DNA of 64,000 nt from Macrostomum hystrix (lineage: Eukaryota; Platyhelminthes; Macrostomidae). Shown here in pieces: positions 11,951 to 23,432 of this stretch. Position 1 is the first letter of the stretch. Each line of letters begins with the position of its first letter. The DNA lies in contig CATNEN010000037.1 in the NCBI GenBank assembly GCA_950097015.1, forward strand, positions 3,253,501-3,317,500. Direction: 5' to 3'. The position numbers and the translations under genes were made by a program. The notes below the pieces were generated by a model that saw only the letters and a list, made by a program, of their open reading frames with translations, was not told the DNA's origin and did not search any database.

Positions 11951-12044
11951 GAGCTGGGATATCCAGTTTCGCGCAGATATCCCTGTCCCCTCCCCTCCCG
12001 TGTCGCAGTCCCAGGCCTCTCACAGGCTTTGGAAGGCCGCCCAA
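11951..12044 (+). CDS. Probable internal exon of the cadherin gene (cytoplasmic tail)
   Basis: An excellent acceptor (GGCTTCTCTCTCACTGCAG) precedes GC-rich open sequence ending at a fair donor CAA|GTGCGT, 94 nt long. Two readings are possible. If joined directly to the exon ending at 1060 (phase 0) it reads ELGYPVSRRYPCP... and leaves one base, matching an acceptor at 12399/12400 in the next exon. If a further exon intervenes it reads SWDIQFRADIPVPSPPV... and ends in phase 0. The exon is likely real; its frame is not settled. A weaker donor, CGT|GTAACA six bases further on, would keep the same phase. Confidence 0.45.
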
Positions 12045-12399
12045 GTGCGTGTAACATTATATCTTTTCCACTCACACAACTGCCATTTCTTCGATGCCAT
12101 ACCTCGCTGTGCTCAGAAACCTGCACTATGCTCAACTTGAGCTCTCCAATTGAGTTGTTGGTCTTGAACCAAGAAAGACAAAGAGCGCACACACGAACCC
12201 AGACAGTCGAGAAGGAAGTCTCCAGTACGAAGGCAGTTGTCGAGCTATCGTATTTCACGGTGCCCCAGTCCGCCGGTCGTGAGCAGTTGTTCAATGTTCA
12301 CATGGCTTAGCCGTTTGAAATGTCAGGCTTTGCTTAATTGAAAGCAGATTTGATTAATGACTTGCAACTTCATGAGTTCTCACACCCGGTCCATTGTAG
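12045..12399 (+). other. Probable short intron before the terminal exon
   Basis: About 355 nt between the GTGCGT donor and the candidate acceptor TCTCACACCCGGTCCATTGTAG. It contains overlapping chance frames on both strands and no recognised gene. Confidence 0.4.
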
Positions 12400-12538
12400 A
12401 CTACTTTCCGAACAAGACATCCGGTCGAGGGACTTATGAGCAGCAGATGCGCCAGCAGCAACAGCAACAGCAGCAGCAGCAGCAGCAGCCATGCGCATAC
12501 AAGAGTTTTGTAGCTAGCAAACAATTGTACCAAACTCT

Positions 12539-12579
<41 letters not shown>

Positions 12580-12721
12580 CACGCGGAGCCAGTAGCATGA
12601 ACAGACGCTCCCTATATCGCTCAGAGTCTGACCTCGTTGCTCTTGGCGACACTCCAAGGAAACCCAAACAATCCTATGAAAATATGGAGCATCAGCAGCA
12701 GCACCAGTTGTACCAGCAGCA

Positions 12722-12758
<37 letters not shown>

Positions 12759-12860
12759 GAGCCGTTGCTTCCAGTCTCCAGCCGCAGCTTGCACACTCTG
12801 CGAATTGGTCAAGAGAATCCGCTGAAGCCCTTCCCGTCTGTGCAGGCCAGCTATGTGTGA
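12400..12860 (+). CDS. Polyglutamine-rich terminal exon, probable cytoplasmic tail of the cadherin
   Basis: An open frame ends at TGA 12858-12860. It encodes YFPNKTSGRGTYEQQ, then three glutamine runs of about 12, 13 and 14 residues (CAG/CAA at 12453-12488, 12540-12578 and 12714-12755). Between them are unique segments such as RRSLYRSESDLVALGDTP, rich in likely phosphorylation sites. The last residues, Q-A-S-Y-V, fit a class I PDZ ligand (S-x-V), common at adhesion-receptor tails. It has the same strand as the cadherin exon with no other gene between, so I infer the same transcript. The start is uncertain: 12400 follows ATTGTAG; 12417 after AACAAG is a phase-0 alternative. An independent small Q-rich protein starting at ATG 12357 cannot be excluded. 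Confidence 0.6.
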
Positions 12861-13616
12861 TTCTAAAAATAGAAACACCGTGACCTTCAGGAGGGATTCC
12901 TCGAGGAAAACGCATAGCGGAAAAAACATAGGAAATTTCCATTAGAGTTTTAGTTACGTAACACAATGCGAGTATTCATTTTCCAGCTCGTATTTGTTTG
13001 TCTGTATACAATTTCGGATTGCAAAGCCAAATTTATTTACTAAGGAGGAAAGCATGCAGTTATATTGTTGATTGATTGACTGCGCTTTCCAGCCCTCGTG
13101 GATGCCAGTACAGGACTCACTTAACTATCTTAAAAATATCAATTTCAAGCCGTGTGCTTTTTAGTGTTTTTTAACGTTCTCAATGTTGTTGCAAGGCCTT
13201 ATTGCTTACATCCCCAAAGGGTATGCTGTGTATTCAATGTAACCAATTTGTCTAATGTGTTTAATGTATCTATTGTGCTTTGCCACGTCCTGTACAGATA
13301 TTTTTCTCTCGCTAGGTTACCTGCAGGCTTAAATATATATGAGGCTGCTTGTGAAGAAAGGCCCGCATAACTACTGCACGTAATTTTTCTCCGAACTAAT
13401 CAACTGCTTTAGTAGAGGACTTATCATTTTTATGATGAGATCATCGCACCTCGCTTTAATGCTTTTTGTGCAGGCAAATGCCTGTGCTGCGTCGGATTTT
13501 ATAATATTGAAGCTCAAGCACTTAAAACTCCCAAGATGAACTGCGAACTGAGCATGTTACATAAAATATCAGAATCGCATATGCAAGCGGATCTTTGCGC
13601 AAATATTTTTTCCTAA
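12861..13616 (+). other. Probable 3' untranslated and downstream region of the Q-rich exon
   Basis: AT-rich sequence with no recognised gene. I see no canonical AATAAA before the next array, only variants such as AATATA and CATAAA. AATAAA first appears near 14936, beyond two minisatellites, so the transcript end is unknown. Confidence 0.4.
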
Positions 13617-14040
13617 GTAGAATCGCCGTAGGAATCATCGGTAGAATCGCAGCAGGAATCGTATATAGATTCGCAGCAGGAATCGTATCTAGAATCGCAG
13701 CAGGAATCGTATCTAGAATCGCAGCAGGAATCGTATCTAGAATCGCAGCAGGAATCGTATCTAGAATCGCAGCAGGAATCGTATCTAGAATCGCAGCAGG
13801 AATCGTATCTAGAATCGCAGCAGGAATCGTATCTAGAATCGCAGCAGGAATCGTATCTAGAATCGCAGCAGGAATCGTATCTAGAATCGCAGCAGGAATC
13901 GTATCTAGAATCGCAGCAGGAATCGTATCTAGAATCGCAGCAGGAATCGTATCTAGAATCGCAGCAGGAATCGTAGCTAAAATCGAATTAGAAACGCAGC
14001 TACAAGCAAATCATCGCAACAGGAATCGTTTCTAGAATTG
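13617..14040. repeat. 24-bp minisatellite with GAATCG core, about 15 copies
   Basis: Near-perfect unit AATCGTATCTAGAATCGCAG plus CAGG, with an XbaI-type TCTAGA in each copy. The edges decay (GAATCGCCGTAGG on the left, GAATCGAATTAG on the right). The open frame with an 8-residue period is a by-product. It passes directly into the related 55-bp array. Confidence 0.95.
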
Positions 14041-14074
14041 CAGCAGTAAAACTACATCCTTCTCATAATCACTG

Positions 14075-14815
14075 CAAGGAATCGTAGGTAGAATCCAATC
14101 AGAAACGTAGCTACAAGCGAAGAATCGCAGCAGGAATCGTAGCTAGAATCGTACCAGAAACTGTAGCAGGAACCGTAGCTAGAATCGTAGCAGGATCATA
14201 GCTAGAATCTAATCAGAAACGCAGCTACAAGCGAAGAATCGCAGAAGGAATCGTAGGTAGAATCCAATTAGAAACGCAGCTACAAGTGAAGAATCGCAGA
14301 AGGAATCGTAGGTAGAATCCAATTAGAAACGTAGCTACTAGCGAAGAATCGCAGGAGGAATCGTAGGTAGAATCCAATTAGAAACGTAGCTACAAGCGAA
14401 GAATCGCAGAAGGAATCGTAGGTAGAATCCAATTAGAAACGTAGCTACAAGTGAAGAATCGCAGAAGGAATCGTAGGTAGAATCCAATTAGAAACGTAGC
14501 TACTAGCGAAGAATCGCAGGAGGAATCGTAGGTAGAATCCAATTAGAAACGTAGCTACTAGCGAAGAATCGCAGAAGGAATCGTAGGTAGAATCCAATTA
14601 GAAACGCAGCTACAAGCGAAGAATCGCAGAAGGAATCGTAGGTAGAATCCAATTAGAAACGTAGCTACTAGCGAAGAATCGCAGGAGGAATCGTAGGTAG
14701 AATCCAATTAGAAACGTAGCTACAAGCGAAGAATCGCAGAAGGAATCGTAGGTAGAATCCAATTAGAAACGTAGCTACAAGCGAAGAATCGCAGGAGGAA
14801 TCGTAGGTAGAATCA
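14075..14815. repeat. 55-bp minisatellite derived from the GAATCG family, about 13 copies
   Basis: The unit combines AATCGTAGGTAGAATCCAAT, TAGAAACGTAGCTACAAGCG and AAGAATCGCAGAAGG. The AATCGTA..TAGAATC and GAATCGCAG..GG pieces equal parts of the adjacent 24-bp unit, so the 55-bp unit looks like a composite of older variants that expanded secondarily. Alternating ACAAGCG/ACTAGCG and AGAAGG/AGGAGG subtypes mark its own higher order. Confidence 0.94.
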
Positions 14816-16227
14816 TGATAGAAGTCATTGCTAGAATATATACATTCTAGAATATAAATATATTAAACTTCCAGTGCAACTTAGAATAACTCTACCAGTA
14901 GAAAGTTGCTGTTAAATAATTATTACAAGTTTGTAAATAAAAGGCATTGCTTTGTTACCTAGACGAATTCCTGGTAGATTTATTTCTGATTATATGTTGC
15001 TTTTAATCGCAAATATTTGCTTTGGCTAATCAGAGCATGTTCAGTCTATCTACGAGCTAGCTGCTTTTGTCAGCACGGAGTAAAGAATTTTCTGATTGGC
15101 ATTCCGCACAACCAACTGAAACCTTTTAGCATGTATCTAGTTAAGCCTGTGAGCAGTGCGTCTCTTAGATATACGAGCTAGGTCGAGAAAGAGATGGTGG
15201 GCGTGTTAAAATTCAATTTGCCATGAGATCAGAGGTCGCTCTGCTACATTCGATTCCATATGAGCAATGGATGCTGCTGCTGCTGCTGATCAATCAGAGA
15301 CGTGCCACTCTTGTTGAGTTAATCTAAATTCAATTTCGACTAGCAAAGTCTGATCAAATAAAATATCTGCTATTTTTATGACGCAAATAGATCCACAATC
15401 GCTAATTTCAGTCGATTATTGAGTTTTGCTGAACTGAAGCAGAATGAAAATGATGCAAATTAGTGTCTGAAAACTATGCTAAACTGTATCTTTGTGAGTT
15501 GCTCTAGCTAGCATGTTTTGAGACGGATAAATTATAGGGACCCAGATTAATTATGAATGCGATTAAACCCTTACCCACCGACTCAAAGCGGCGGCAGTAT
15601 CTACTCAAGCCTGACACGTTCGGGTTGGATATCCTTTTTGTATTTTTTTACTCTCTGAAATGCTGCCTGCTGAGGCCAGGTATAGGACACGAGCAACAGT
15701 TTAACCCACCAATAATCCCTATATACTCAAGCGGGGATGCGGGGCTGGCCCTTATACACGTGAAAAAGGCATTAGTTTGATAGATGCTGGTATCAGCATG
15801 CATCTCATCATGAGCACGGACTCATGATTAAACTCACCAAGGTAGATTAGACGGCTCTTATTCAAAGCCGGTAGATATTATTGTTATAAACACTAGGCGC
15901 ATGTTTTTGGGGCTGAAAAAATTTAATTATGACAAAAAGTTGCAATAATTCATTAAGTTGATGCTTTGAAAATGAAGGGCTCACATGTAGCATTTTGGAA
16001 TGCAGCTATAGAAGCTGTCCTGCAGATAGAAAATGTTAATTTTTTAGCGATTAAATGCAAATGCGAAACTTCTTTGCTGGGAGTTCCATTTCGTAACGAT
16101 GCTTTTAATAGACCCGAGAGAAAATGCTAAAAAGAGGTCTTCTAGCAAAGTAGAGCTAGATTGTATGCAAACTTGAGCGAAACACTGATGATAAAATACC
16201 TGACCCAACTGGATCTCAACCTGACAT
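14816..16227. other. Intergenic unique sequence
   Basis: AT-rich, no recognised gene. It contains AATAAA near 14936, a short CTG run near 15270, and an unsupported 75-codon open frame at 15553-15780 with no family resemblance that I can see. Confidence 0.55.
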
Positions 16228-17240
16228 ATCCCAGTCTGAGAAGATCTAATCCCAGTCTGAGAAGATCTAATCCCAGCCTGAGAAGATCTAATCCCAGTCT
16301 GACAAGATCTAATCCCAGTCTGAGAAGATCTAATCCCAGTCTGACAAGATCTAATCCCAGTCTGACATGATCTAATCCCAGTCTAACATGATCTAATCCC
16401 AGTCTGAGTAGATCTAATCCCAGTCTGACAAGATCTAATCCCAGTCTGACAAGATCTAATCCCAGTCTGACATGATCTAATCCCAGTCTAACATGATCTA
16501 ATCCCAGTCTGAGTAGATCTAATCCCAGTCTGAGAAGATCTAATCCCAGTCTGACAAGATCTAATCCCAGTCTGACATGATCTAATCCCAGTCTGACAAG
16601 ATCTAATCCCAGTCTGACAAGATCTAATCCCAGTCTGACATGATCTAATCCCAGTCTGACAAGATCTAATCCCAGTCTGAGTAGATCTAATCCCAGTCTG
16701 AGAAGATCTAATCCCAGTCTGACAAGATCTAATCCCAGTCTGACAAGATCTAATCCCAGTCTGACAAGATCTAATCCCAGTCTGACAAGATCTAATCCCA
16801 GTCTGACAAGATCTAATCCCAGTCTGACATGATCTAATCCCAGTCTAACATGATCTAATCCCAGTCTGAGTAGATCTAATCCCAGTCTGAGAAGATCTAA
16901 TCCCAGTCTGACAAGATCTAATCCCAGTCTGACATGATCTAATCCCAGTCTGACAAGATCTAATCCCAGTCTGACATGATCTAATCCCAGTCTGAGTAGA
17001 TCTAATCCCAGTCTGACATGATCTAATCCCAGCCTGAGAAGATCTAATCCCAGTCTGACAAGATCTAATCCCAGTCTGAGAAGATCTAATCCCAGTCTGA
17101 CAAGATCTAATCCCAGTCTGACATGATCTAATCCCAGTCTAAGAAGATCTAATCCCAGTCTGAGAAGATCTAATCCCAGTCTGAGAAGATCTAATCCCAG
17201 CCTGAGAAGATCTAATCCCAGTCTGACACGATCAGATTAG
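16228..17240. repeat. 21-bp satellite, about 48 copies
   Basis: Unit AGATCTAATCCCAGTCTGA plus two variable bases; the subtypes ..CAAG, ..GAAG, ..CATG and ..GTAG alternate. Many copies carry AGATCT. Both edges decay within one or two units (CCTGACATATCCC on the left, ACGATCAGATTAG on the right). Confidence 0.95.
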
Positions 17241-17463
17241 ACCAGAGTCTGACAAAATCGGACCTGAGTTTGAAGACAATCAGAATTTTCCTAAAATCAT
17301 AGAATCTTAGAATCGGGCAAGATATTCGCAACACTCTACTTTCCAGCTGGCCAGTAGTCTATGAGGAGTAGATATTTATGCAGTTTTTGCTATTAAAGAC
17401 GGCTTTAAAGTCATTTAAGTCGTTTTTCAATATAGGTAATTTCAAAATATTAAATTACTCCAT
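17241..17463. other. Short unique spacer between two satellites
   Basis: About 220 bp of AT-rich sequence with no recognised feature. Confidence 0.5.
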
Positions 17464-20400
17464 TATCAAACCATCTAGTCATTCTCTCGTCAGAACATCT
17501 TGACACTCTAACATCAAACCATCTAGTCACTCTAACATCAAACCATCTAGTCACTCTAACATCAAACCATCTAGTCACTCTTACATCAAACCATCTAGTC
17601 ACTCTAACATCAAACCATCTAGTCACTCTAACATCAAACCATCTAGTCACTCTAACATCAAACCATCTAGTCACTCTAACATCAAACCATCTAGTCACTC
17701 TAACATCAAAACATCTAGTCACTCTAACATCAAACCATCCAGTCACTCTAACATCAAAACATCTAGTCACTCTAACATCAAACCATCTAGTCACTCTAAC
17801 ATCAAACCATCTAGTCACTCTAACATCAAACCATCTAGTCACTCTAACATCAAACCATCTAGTCACTCTAGCATCAAACCATCTAGTCACTCTAGCATCA
17901 AACCATCTAGTCACTCTAACATCAAACCATCTAGTTACTCTAACATCAAACCATCCAGTCACTCTAACATCAAACCATCTAGTCACTCTAACATCAAACC
18001 ATCTAGTCACTCTAACATCAAACCATCTAGTTACTCTAACATCAAAACATCTAGTCACTCTAACATCAAACCATCCAGTCACTCTTACATCAAACCATCT
18101 AGTCACTCTAACATCAAACCATCTAGTCACTCTAACATCAAACCATCTAGTCACTCTAACATCAAAACATCTAGTCACTCTAACATCAAACCATCCAGTC
18201 ACTCTTACATCAAACCATCTAGTCACTCTAACATCAAACCATCCAGTCACTCTAACATCAAACCATCTAGTCACTCTAACATCAAACCATCTAGTCACTC
18301 TAACATCAAAACCATCTAGTCACTCTAACATCAAAACATCTAGTCACTCTAACATCAAACCATCTAGTCACTCTAACATCAAACCATCTAGTCACTCTAG
18401 CATCAAACCATCTAGTCACTCTAGCATCAAACCATCTAGTCACTCTAACATCAAACCATCTAGTTACTCTAACATCAAACCATCCAGTCACTCTAACATC
18501 AAACCATCTAGTCACTCTAACATCAAAACATCTAGTCACTCTAACATCAAACCATCCAGTCACTCTTACATCAAACCATCTAGTCACTCTTACATCAAAC
18601 CATCTAGTCACTCTAGCATCAAACCATCTAGTCACTCTAGCATCAAACCATCTAGTCACTCTAACATCAAACCATCTAGTTACTCTAACATCAAACCATC
18701 CAGTCACTCTAACATCAAACCATCTAGTCACTCTAACATCAACCATCTAGTCACTCTAACATCAAAACCATCTAGTTACTCTAACATCAAAACATCTAGT
18801 CACTCTAACATCAAACCATCCAGTCACTCTAACATCAAACCATCTAGTCACTCTAACATCAAACCATCTAGTCACTCTAACATCAAACCATCTAGTCACT
18901 CTAACATCAAAACATCTAGTCACTCTAACATCAAACCATCCAGTCACTCTTACATCAACCATCTAGTCACTCTAACATCAAACCATCTAGTCACTCTAAC
19001 ATCAAACCATCTAGTCACTCTAACATCAAACCATCTAGTCACTCTAACATCAAACCATCTAGTCACTCTAACATCAAAACATCTAGTCACTCTAACATCA
19101 AACCATCCAGTCACTCTAACATCAAAACATCTAGTCACTCTAACATCAAACCATCTAGTCACTCTAACATCAAACCATCTAGTCACTCTAACATCAAACC
19201 ATCTAGTCACTCTAACATCAAACCATCTAGTCACTCTAGCATCAAACCATCTAGTCACTCTAGCATCAAACCATCTAGTCACTCTAACATCAAACCATCT
19301 AGTTACTCTAACATCAAACCATCCAGTCACTCTAACATCAAACCATCTAGTCACTCTAACATCAAACCATCTAGTCACTCTAACATCAAAACATCTAGTC
19401 ACTCTAACATCAAACCATCTAGTCACTCTAACATCAAACCATCTAGTCACTCTAGCATCAAACCATCTAGTCACTCTAGCATCAAACCATCTAGTCACTC
19501 TAACATCAAACCATCTAGTTACCTAACATCAAACCATCCAGTCACTCTAACATCAAACCATCTAGTCACTCTAACATCAAACCATCTAGTCACTCTAACA
19601 TCAAACCATCCAGTCACTCTTACATCAAACCATCTAGTCACTCTTACATCAAACCATCTAGTCACTCTAGCATCAAACCATCTAGTCACTCTAGCATCAA
19701 ACCATCTAGTCACTCTAACATCAAACCATCTAGTTACTCTAACATCAAACCATCCAGTCACTCTAACATCAAACCATCCAGTCACTCTTACATCAAACCA
19801 TCTAGTCACTCTAACATCAAACCATCTAGTCACTCTAACATCAAACCATCTAGTCACTCTAACATCAAACCATCTAGTCACTCTAACATCAAACCATCTA
19901 GTCACTCTAACATCAAACCATCTAGTCACTCTAACATCAAACCATCTAGTCACTCTAACATCAAAACATCTAGTCACTCTAACATCAAACCATCCAGTCA
20001 CTCTACATCAAACCATCTAGTCACTCTAACATCAAACCATCTAGTCACTCTAACATCAAACCATCCAGTCACTCTAACATCAAACCATCTAGTCACTCTA
20101 ACATCAAACCATCAGTCACTCTACATCAAACCATCTAGTCACTCTTACATCAAACCATCCAGTCACTCTTACATCAAACCATCTAGTCAAACTAACATCA
20201 AACCATCCACCGAGTCACTCTAACATCAAACCATCCAGTCACTCTAACATCAAAACATCTAGTCACTCTAACATCAAACCATCCAGTCACTCTAACATCA
20301 AACCATCTAGTCACTCTAACATCAAAACATCTAGTCACTCTAACATCAAACCATCCAGTCACTCTAACATCAAAACATCTAGTCACTCTAACATCAAACC

Positions 20401-21450
20401 ATCTAGTCACTCTAACATCAAACCATCTAGTCACTCTAACATCAAACCATCTAGTCACTCTAACATCAAACCATCTAGTCACTCTAGCATCAAACCATCT
20501 AGTCACTCTAGCATCAAACCATCTAGTCACTCTAACATCAAACCATCTAGTTACTCTAACATCAAACCATCCAGTCACTCTAACATCAAACCATCTAGTC
20601 ACTCTAACATCAAACCATCTAGTCACTCTAACATCAAAACATCTAGTCACTCTAACATCAAACCATCTAGTCACTCTAACATCAAACCATCTAGTCACTC
20701 TAGCATCAAACCATCTAGTCACTCTAGCATCAAACCATCTAGTCACTCTAACATCAAACCATCTAGTTACTCTAACATCAAACCATCCAGTCACTCTAAC
20801 ATCAAACCATCTAGTCACTCTAACATCAAACCATCTAGTCACTCTAACATCAAACCATCCAGTCACTCTTACATCAAACCATCTAGTCACTCTTACATCA
20901 AACCATCTAGTCACTCTAGCATCAAACCATCTAGTCACTCTAGCATCAAACCATCTAGTCACTCTAACATCAAACCATCTAGTTACTCTAACATCAAACC
21001 ATCCAGTCACTCTAACATCAAACCATCCAGTCACTCTTACATCAAACCATCTAGTCACTCTAACATCAAACCATCTAGTCACTCTAACATCAAACCATCT
21101 AGTCACTCTAACATCAAACCATCTAGTCACTCTAACATCAAACCATCTAGTCACTCTAACATCAAACCATCTAGTCACTCTAACATCAAACCATCTAGTC
21201 ACTCTAACATCAAACCATCTAGTCACTCTAACATCAAACCATCTAGTCACTCTAACATCAAACCATCTAGTCACTCTTACATCAAACCATCCAGTCACTC
21301 TTACATCAAACCATCTAGTCACTCTTACATCAAACCATCCAGTCACTCTTACATCAAACCATCCAGTCACTCTTACATCAAACCATCCAGTCACTCTTAC
21401 ATCAAACCATCTAGTCAAACTAACATCAAACCATCCACCGAGTCACTCAT
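17464..21450. repeat. 24-bp satellite, about 165 copies, with 216-bp and ~1.23-kb higher-order structure
   Basis: Unit ATCAAACCATCTAGTCACTC plus TAAC, with frequent variants (TTAC, TAGC, AAACAT, CCAGTC, GTTAC). Pairs of TAGC units recur at ~216 bp (9 units) near 19237, 19451 and 19669, and again near 20485, 20700 and 20916. The second trio is offset by about 1248 bp, so a block was duplicated. The odd edge sequence CATCCACCGAGTCACTC occurs at both 20204 and 21432. Minus-strand frames with an 8-residue period are not genes. Confidence 0.96.
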
Positions 21451-21639
21451 CTTCTCAGATTGTTGCTATGCTAGATAGTTGCTTTGCTTCCCATAATTTA
21501 TGGCCCACTGCCTACCCAAAGCTGCACATTTCAGGGACTTGTGGGCTAATTCGCTTGTTGAGCATCTTCACTCACTTGGAAAATATTTTCAGACAAATTA
21601 AGCAAGCCTCCATACGAGATTTGTTTATTAGAAGCAAAA

Positions 21640-21670
<31 letters not shown>

Positions 21671-21839
21671 TGGCGCATTGTGCACTTCTGATGGGCGCAA
21701 TTTGCTAAATTAAAACTCGTAACTGCGAATTCTGCACCCCCCGGATATCCGAAGGGCATTTCAAAAACCCCGTAAACATATTTATGCTCGCGTTTGGATC
21801 AGTCAACAGCAGTGCCACTCTTCTTCAGCTAAGATTCTC
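21451..21839. other. Unique spacer with a CAG run
   Basis: The spacer carries a pure (CAG)9-10 run at about 21641-21670. The run sits in a short open frame without splice or start context, so coding is not supported. Confidence 0.5.
21641..21670. repeat. CAG microsatellite
   Basis: Uninterrupted CAG triplets ending in CTGG. A pure run of this kind is expected to be length-variable. Not evidently coding. Confidence 0.85.
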
Positions 21840-22835
21840 CTGCGATTCCAACTGTTGTTTCCTCCTACGATTCCAGCTGTTGTGTCCTCCTACGATTCCA
21901 GCTGTTGTGTCCTCCTTCGATTCCAGCTGTTGTGTCCTCCTTCGATTCCAGCTGTTGTGTCCTCCTTCGATTCCAGCTGTTGTGTCCTCCTTCGATTCCA
22001 GCAGTTGTGTCCTCCTACGATTCCAGCTGCTGTTTCCTCCTTCGATTCCAGCTGTTGTTTCCTCCTACGATTCCAGCTGTTGTTTCCTGCTACGATTCCA
22101 GCTGTTGTGTCCTCCTTCGATTCCAGCAGTTGTGTCCTCCTACGATTCCAGCTGTTGTTTCCTGCTACGATTCCAGCTGTTGTGTCCTCCTTCGATTCCA
22201 GCAGTTGTGTCCTCCTACGATTCCAGCTGTTATTTCCTCCTTCGATTCCAGCAGTTGTTTCCGCCTTCGATTCCAGCAGTTGTGTCCTCCTACGATTCCA
22301 GCTGCTGTTTCCTCCTTCGATTCCAGCTGTTGTTTCCTCCTTCGATTCCAGCTGTTGTGTCCTCCTACGATTCCAGCAGTTGTGTCCTCCTTCGATTCCA
22401 GCTGTTGTGTCCTCCTTCGATTCCAGCTGTTGTGTCCTCCTACGATTCCAGCTGTTATTTCCTCCTTCGATTCCAGCAGTTGTTTCCGCCTTCGATTCCA
22501 GCTGTTGTGTCCTCCTACGATTCCAGCTGCTGTGTCCTCCTACGATTCCAGCTGCTGTTTCCTCCTTCGATTCCAGCTGTTGTGTCCTCCTACGATTCCA
22601 GCAGTTGTGTCTTCCTACGATTCCAGCAGTTGCTTTCTCCTACGACTCCAGCAGTTGCTTCCTCCTTCGATTCCAGCTGTTGTGTCCTCCTTCGATTCCA
22701 GCTGTTGTGTCCTCCTACGATTCCAGCTGTTGTGTCCTCCTTCGATTCCAGCTGTTGTGTCCTCCTTCGATTCCAGCAGTTGTGTCTTCCTACGATTCCA
22801 GCAGTTGCTTCCTCCTACGATTCCAGTTGCTGTTT
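21840..22835. repeat. 25-bp minisatellite, about 40 copies (GAATCG family in reverse orientation)
   Basis: Unit TTCGATTCCAGCTGTTGTGT plus CCTCC, varying at TAC/TTC, CTG/CAG and GTGT/TTTC. The reverse complement reads GCTGGAATCGTAGGAGG, which shares GGAATCGTAGG with the 55-bp array at 14 kb. All three forward frames are open because 25 bp shifts frame each copy and the unit lacks stops; they are not genes. Confidence 0.95.
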
Positions 22836-23432
22836 CCTCTTAAAAGTCCAGCTTTGGTTCCTCAAGTCATCTAGCTTCTTTGATGGAGCTTAGATATTTT
22901 TCATCTAGGTTTATTCGTAACTTTATTATTCGCTCGGTATATCACAAAGGTGTATTCGACAAAGTGTGTTAAGGGCAAGGATTAATAAGGTCTAAATGCA
23001 ATCGATGAAGTTGTGTTAAAAGCAAGTTATCTCATCGCCTGATAGAATTCATTCAATTTTATTGGCGGCGGAATATATATTTAGTGAAACAACGGTATTT
23101 TTAAATAAACATATCACATATTTGCGTTTCTCATACTGCTATAGCGATTGGAAAATCGAAGGCAATTAAAAAACTCCATATTCAAACTTGCACCTCGATT
23201 AGAATGGTGAATAGAAGTGGCATGAAATAAACTAATTTTCTGGTCTATGTTCTTTTTAACAGAGTCTCGAAAACAGTTTTTCAGCAAATGGATGGTAAAT
23301 TTACGACACTATTGACTACGTTATCAACACATGTAAAAACTAATCAAACAAATTTTACTCGTAGAAGTACTTAAAATGGGGACTTAGTCGATTTAGTCCG
23401 AATTGGAATGTCGTATACAGTGTCTAGTTAAT
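22836..23432. other. AT-rich intergenic sequence
   Basis: No gene recognised. Several AATAAA-like words occur but no supported transcript uses them. Confidence 0.5.

Noticed and set aside
15553-15780. 75-residue open frame
   Set aside because: No family resemblance, no splice sites or codon bias to support it; the length is expected by chance in this much sequence.
17464-21450. Long minus-strand open frames with an 8-residue repeat
   Set aside because: The 24-bp unit is a multiple of three and lacks stops in that frame, so open frames are automatic. Frames break wherever units carry 1-bp indels, and no unique flanking coding sequence is attached.
21784-22893. Three overlapping ~310-370-residue Cys/Ser-rich plus-strand frames
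   Set aside because: Same artefact of a 25-bp stop-free unit; the Cys content comes from the repeat.
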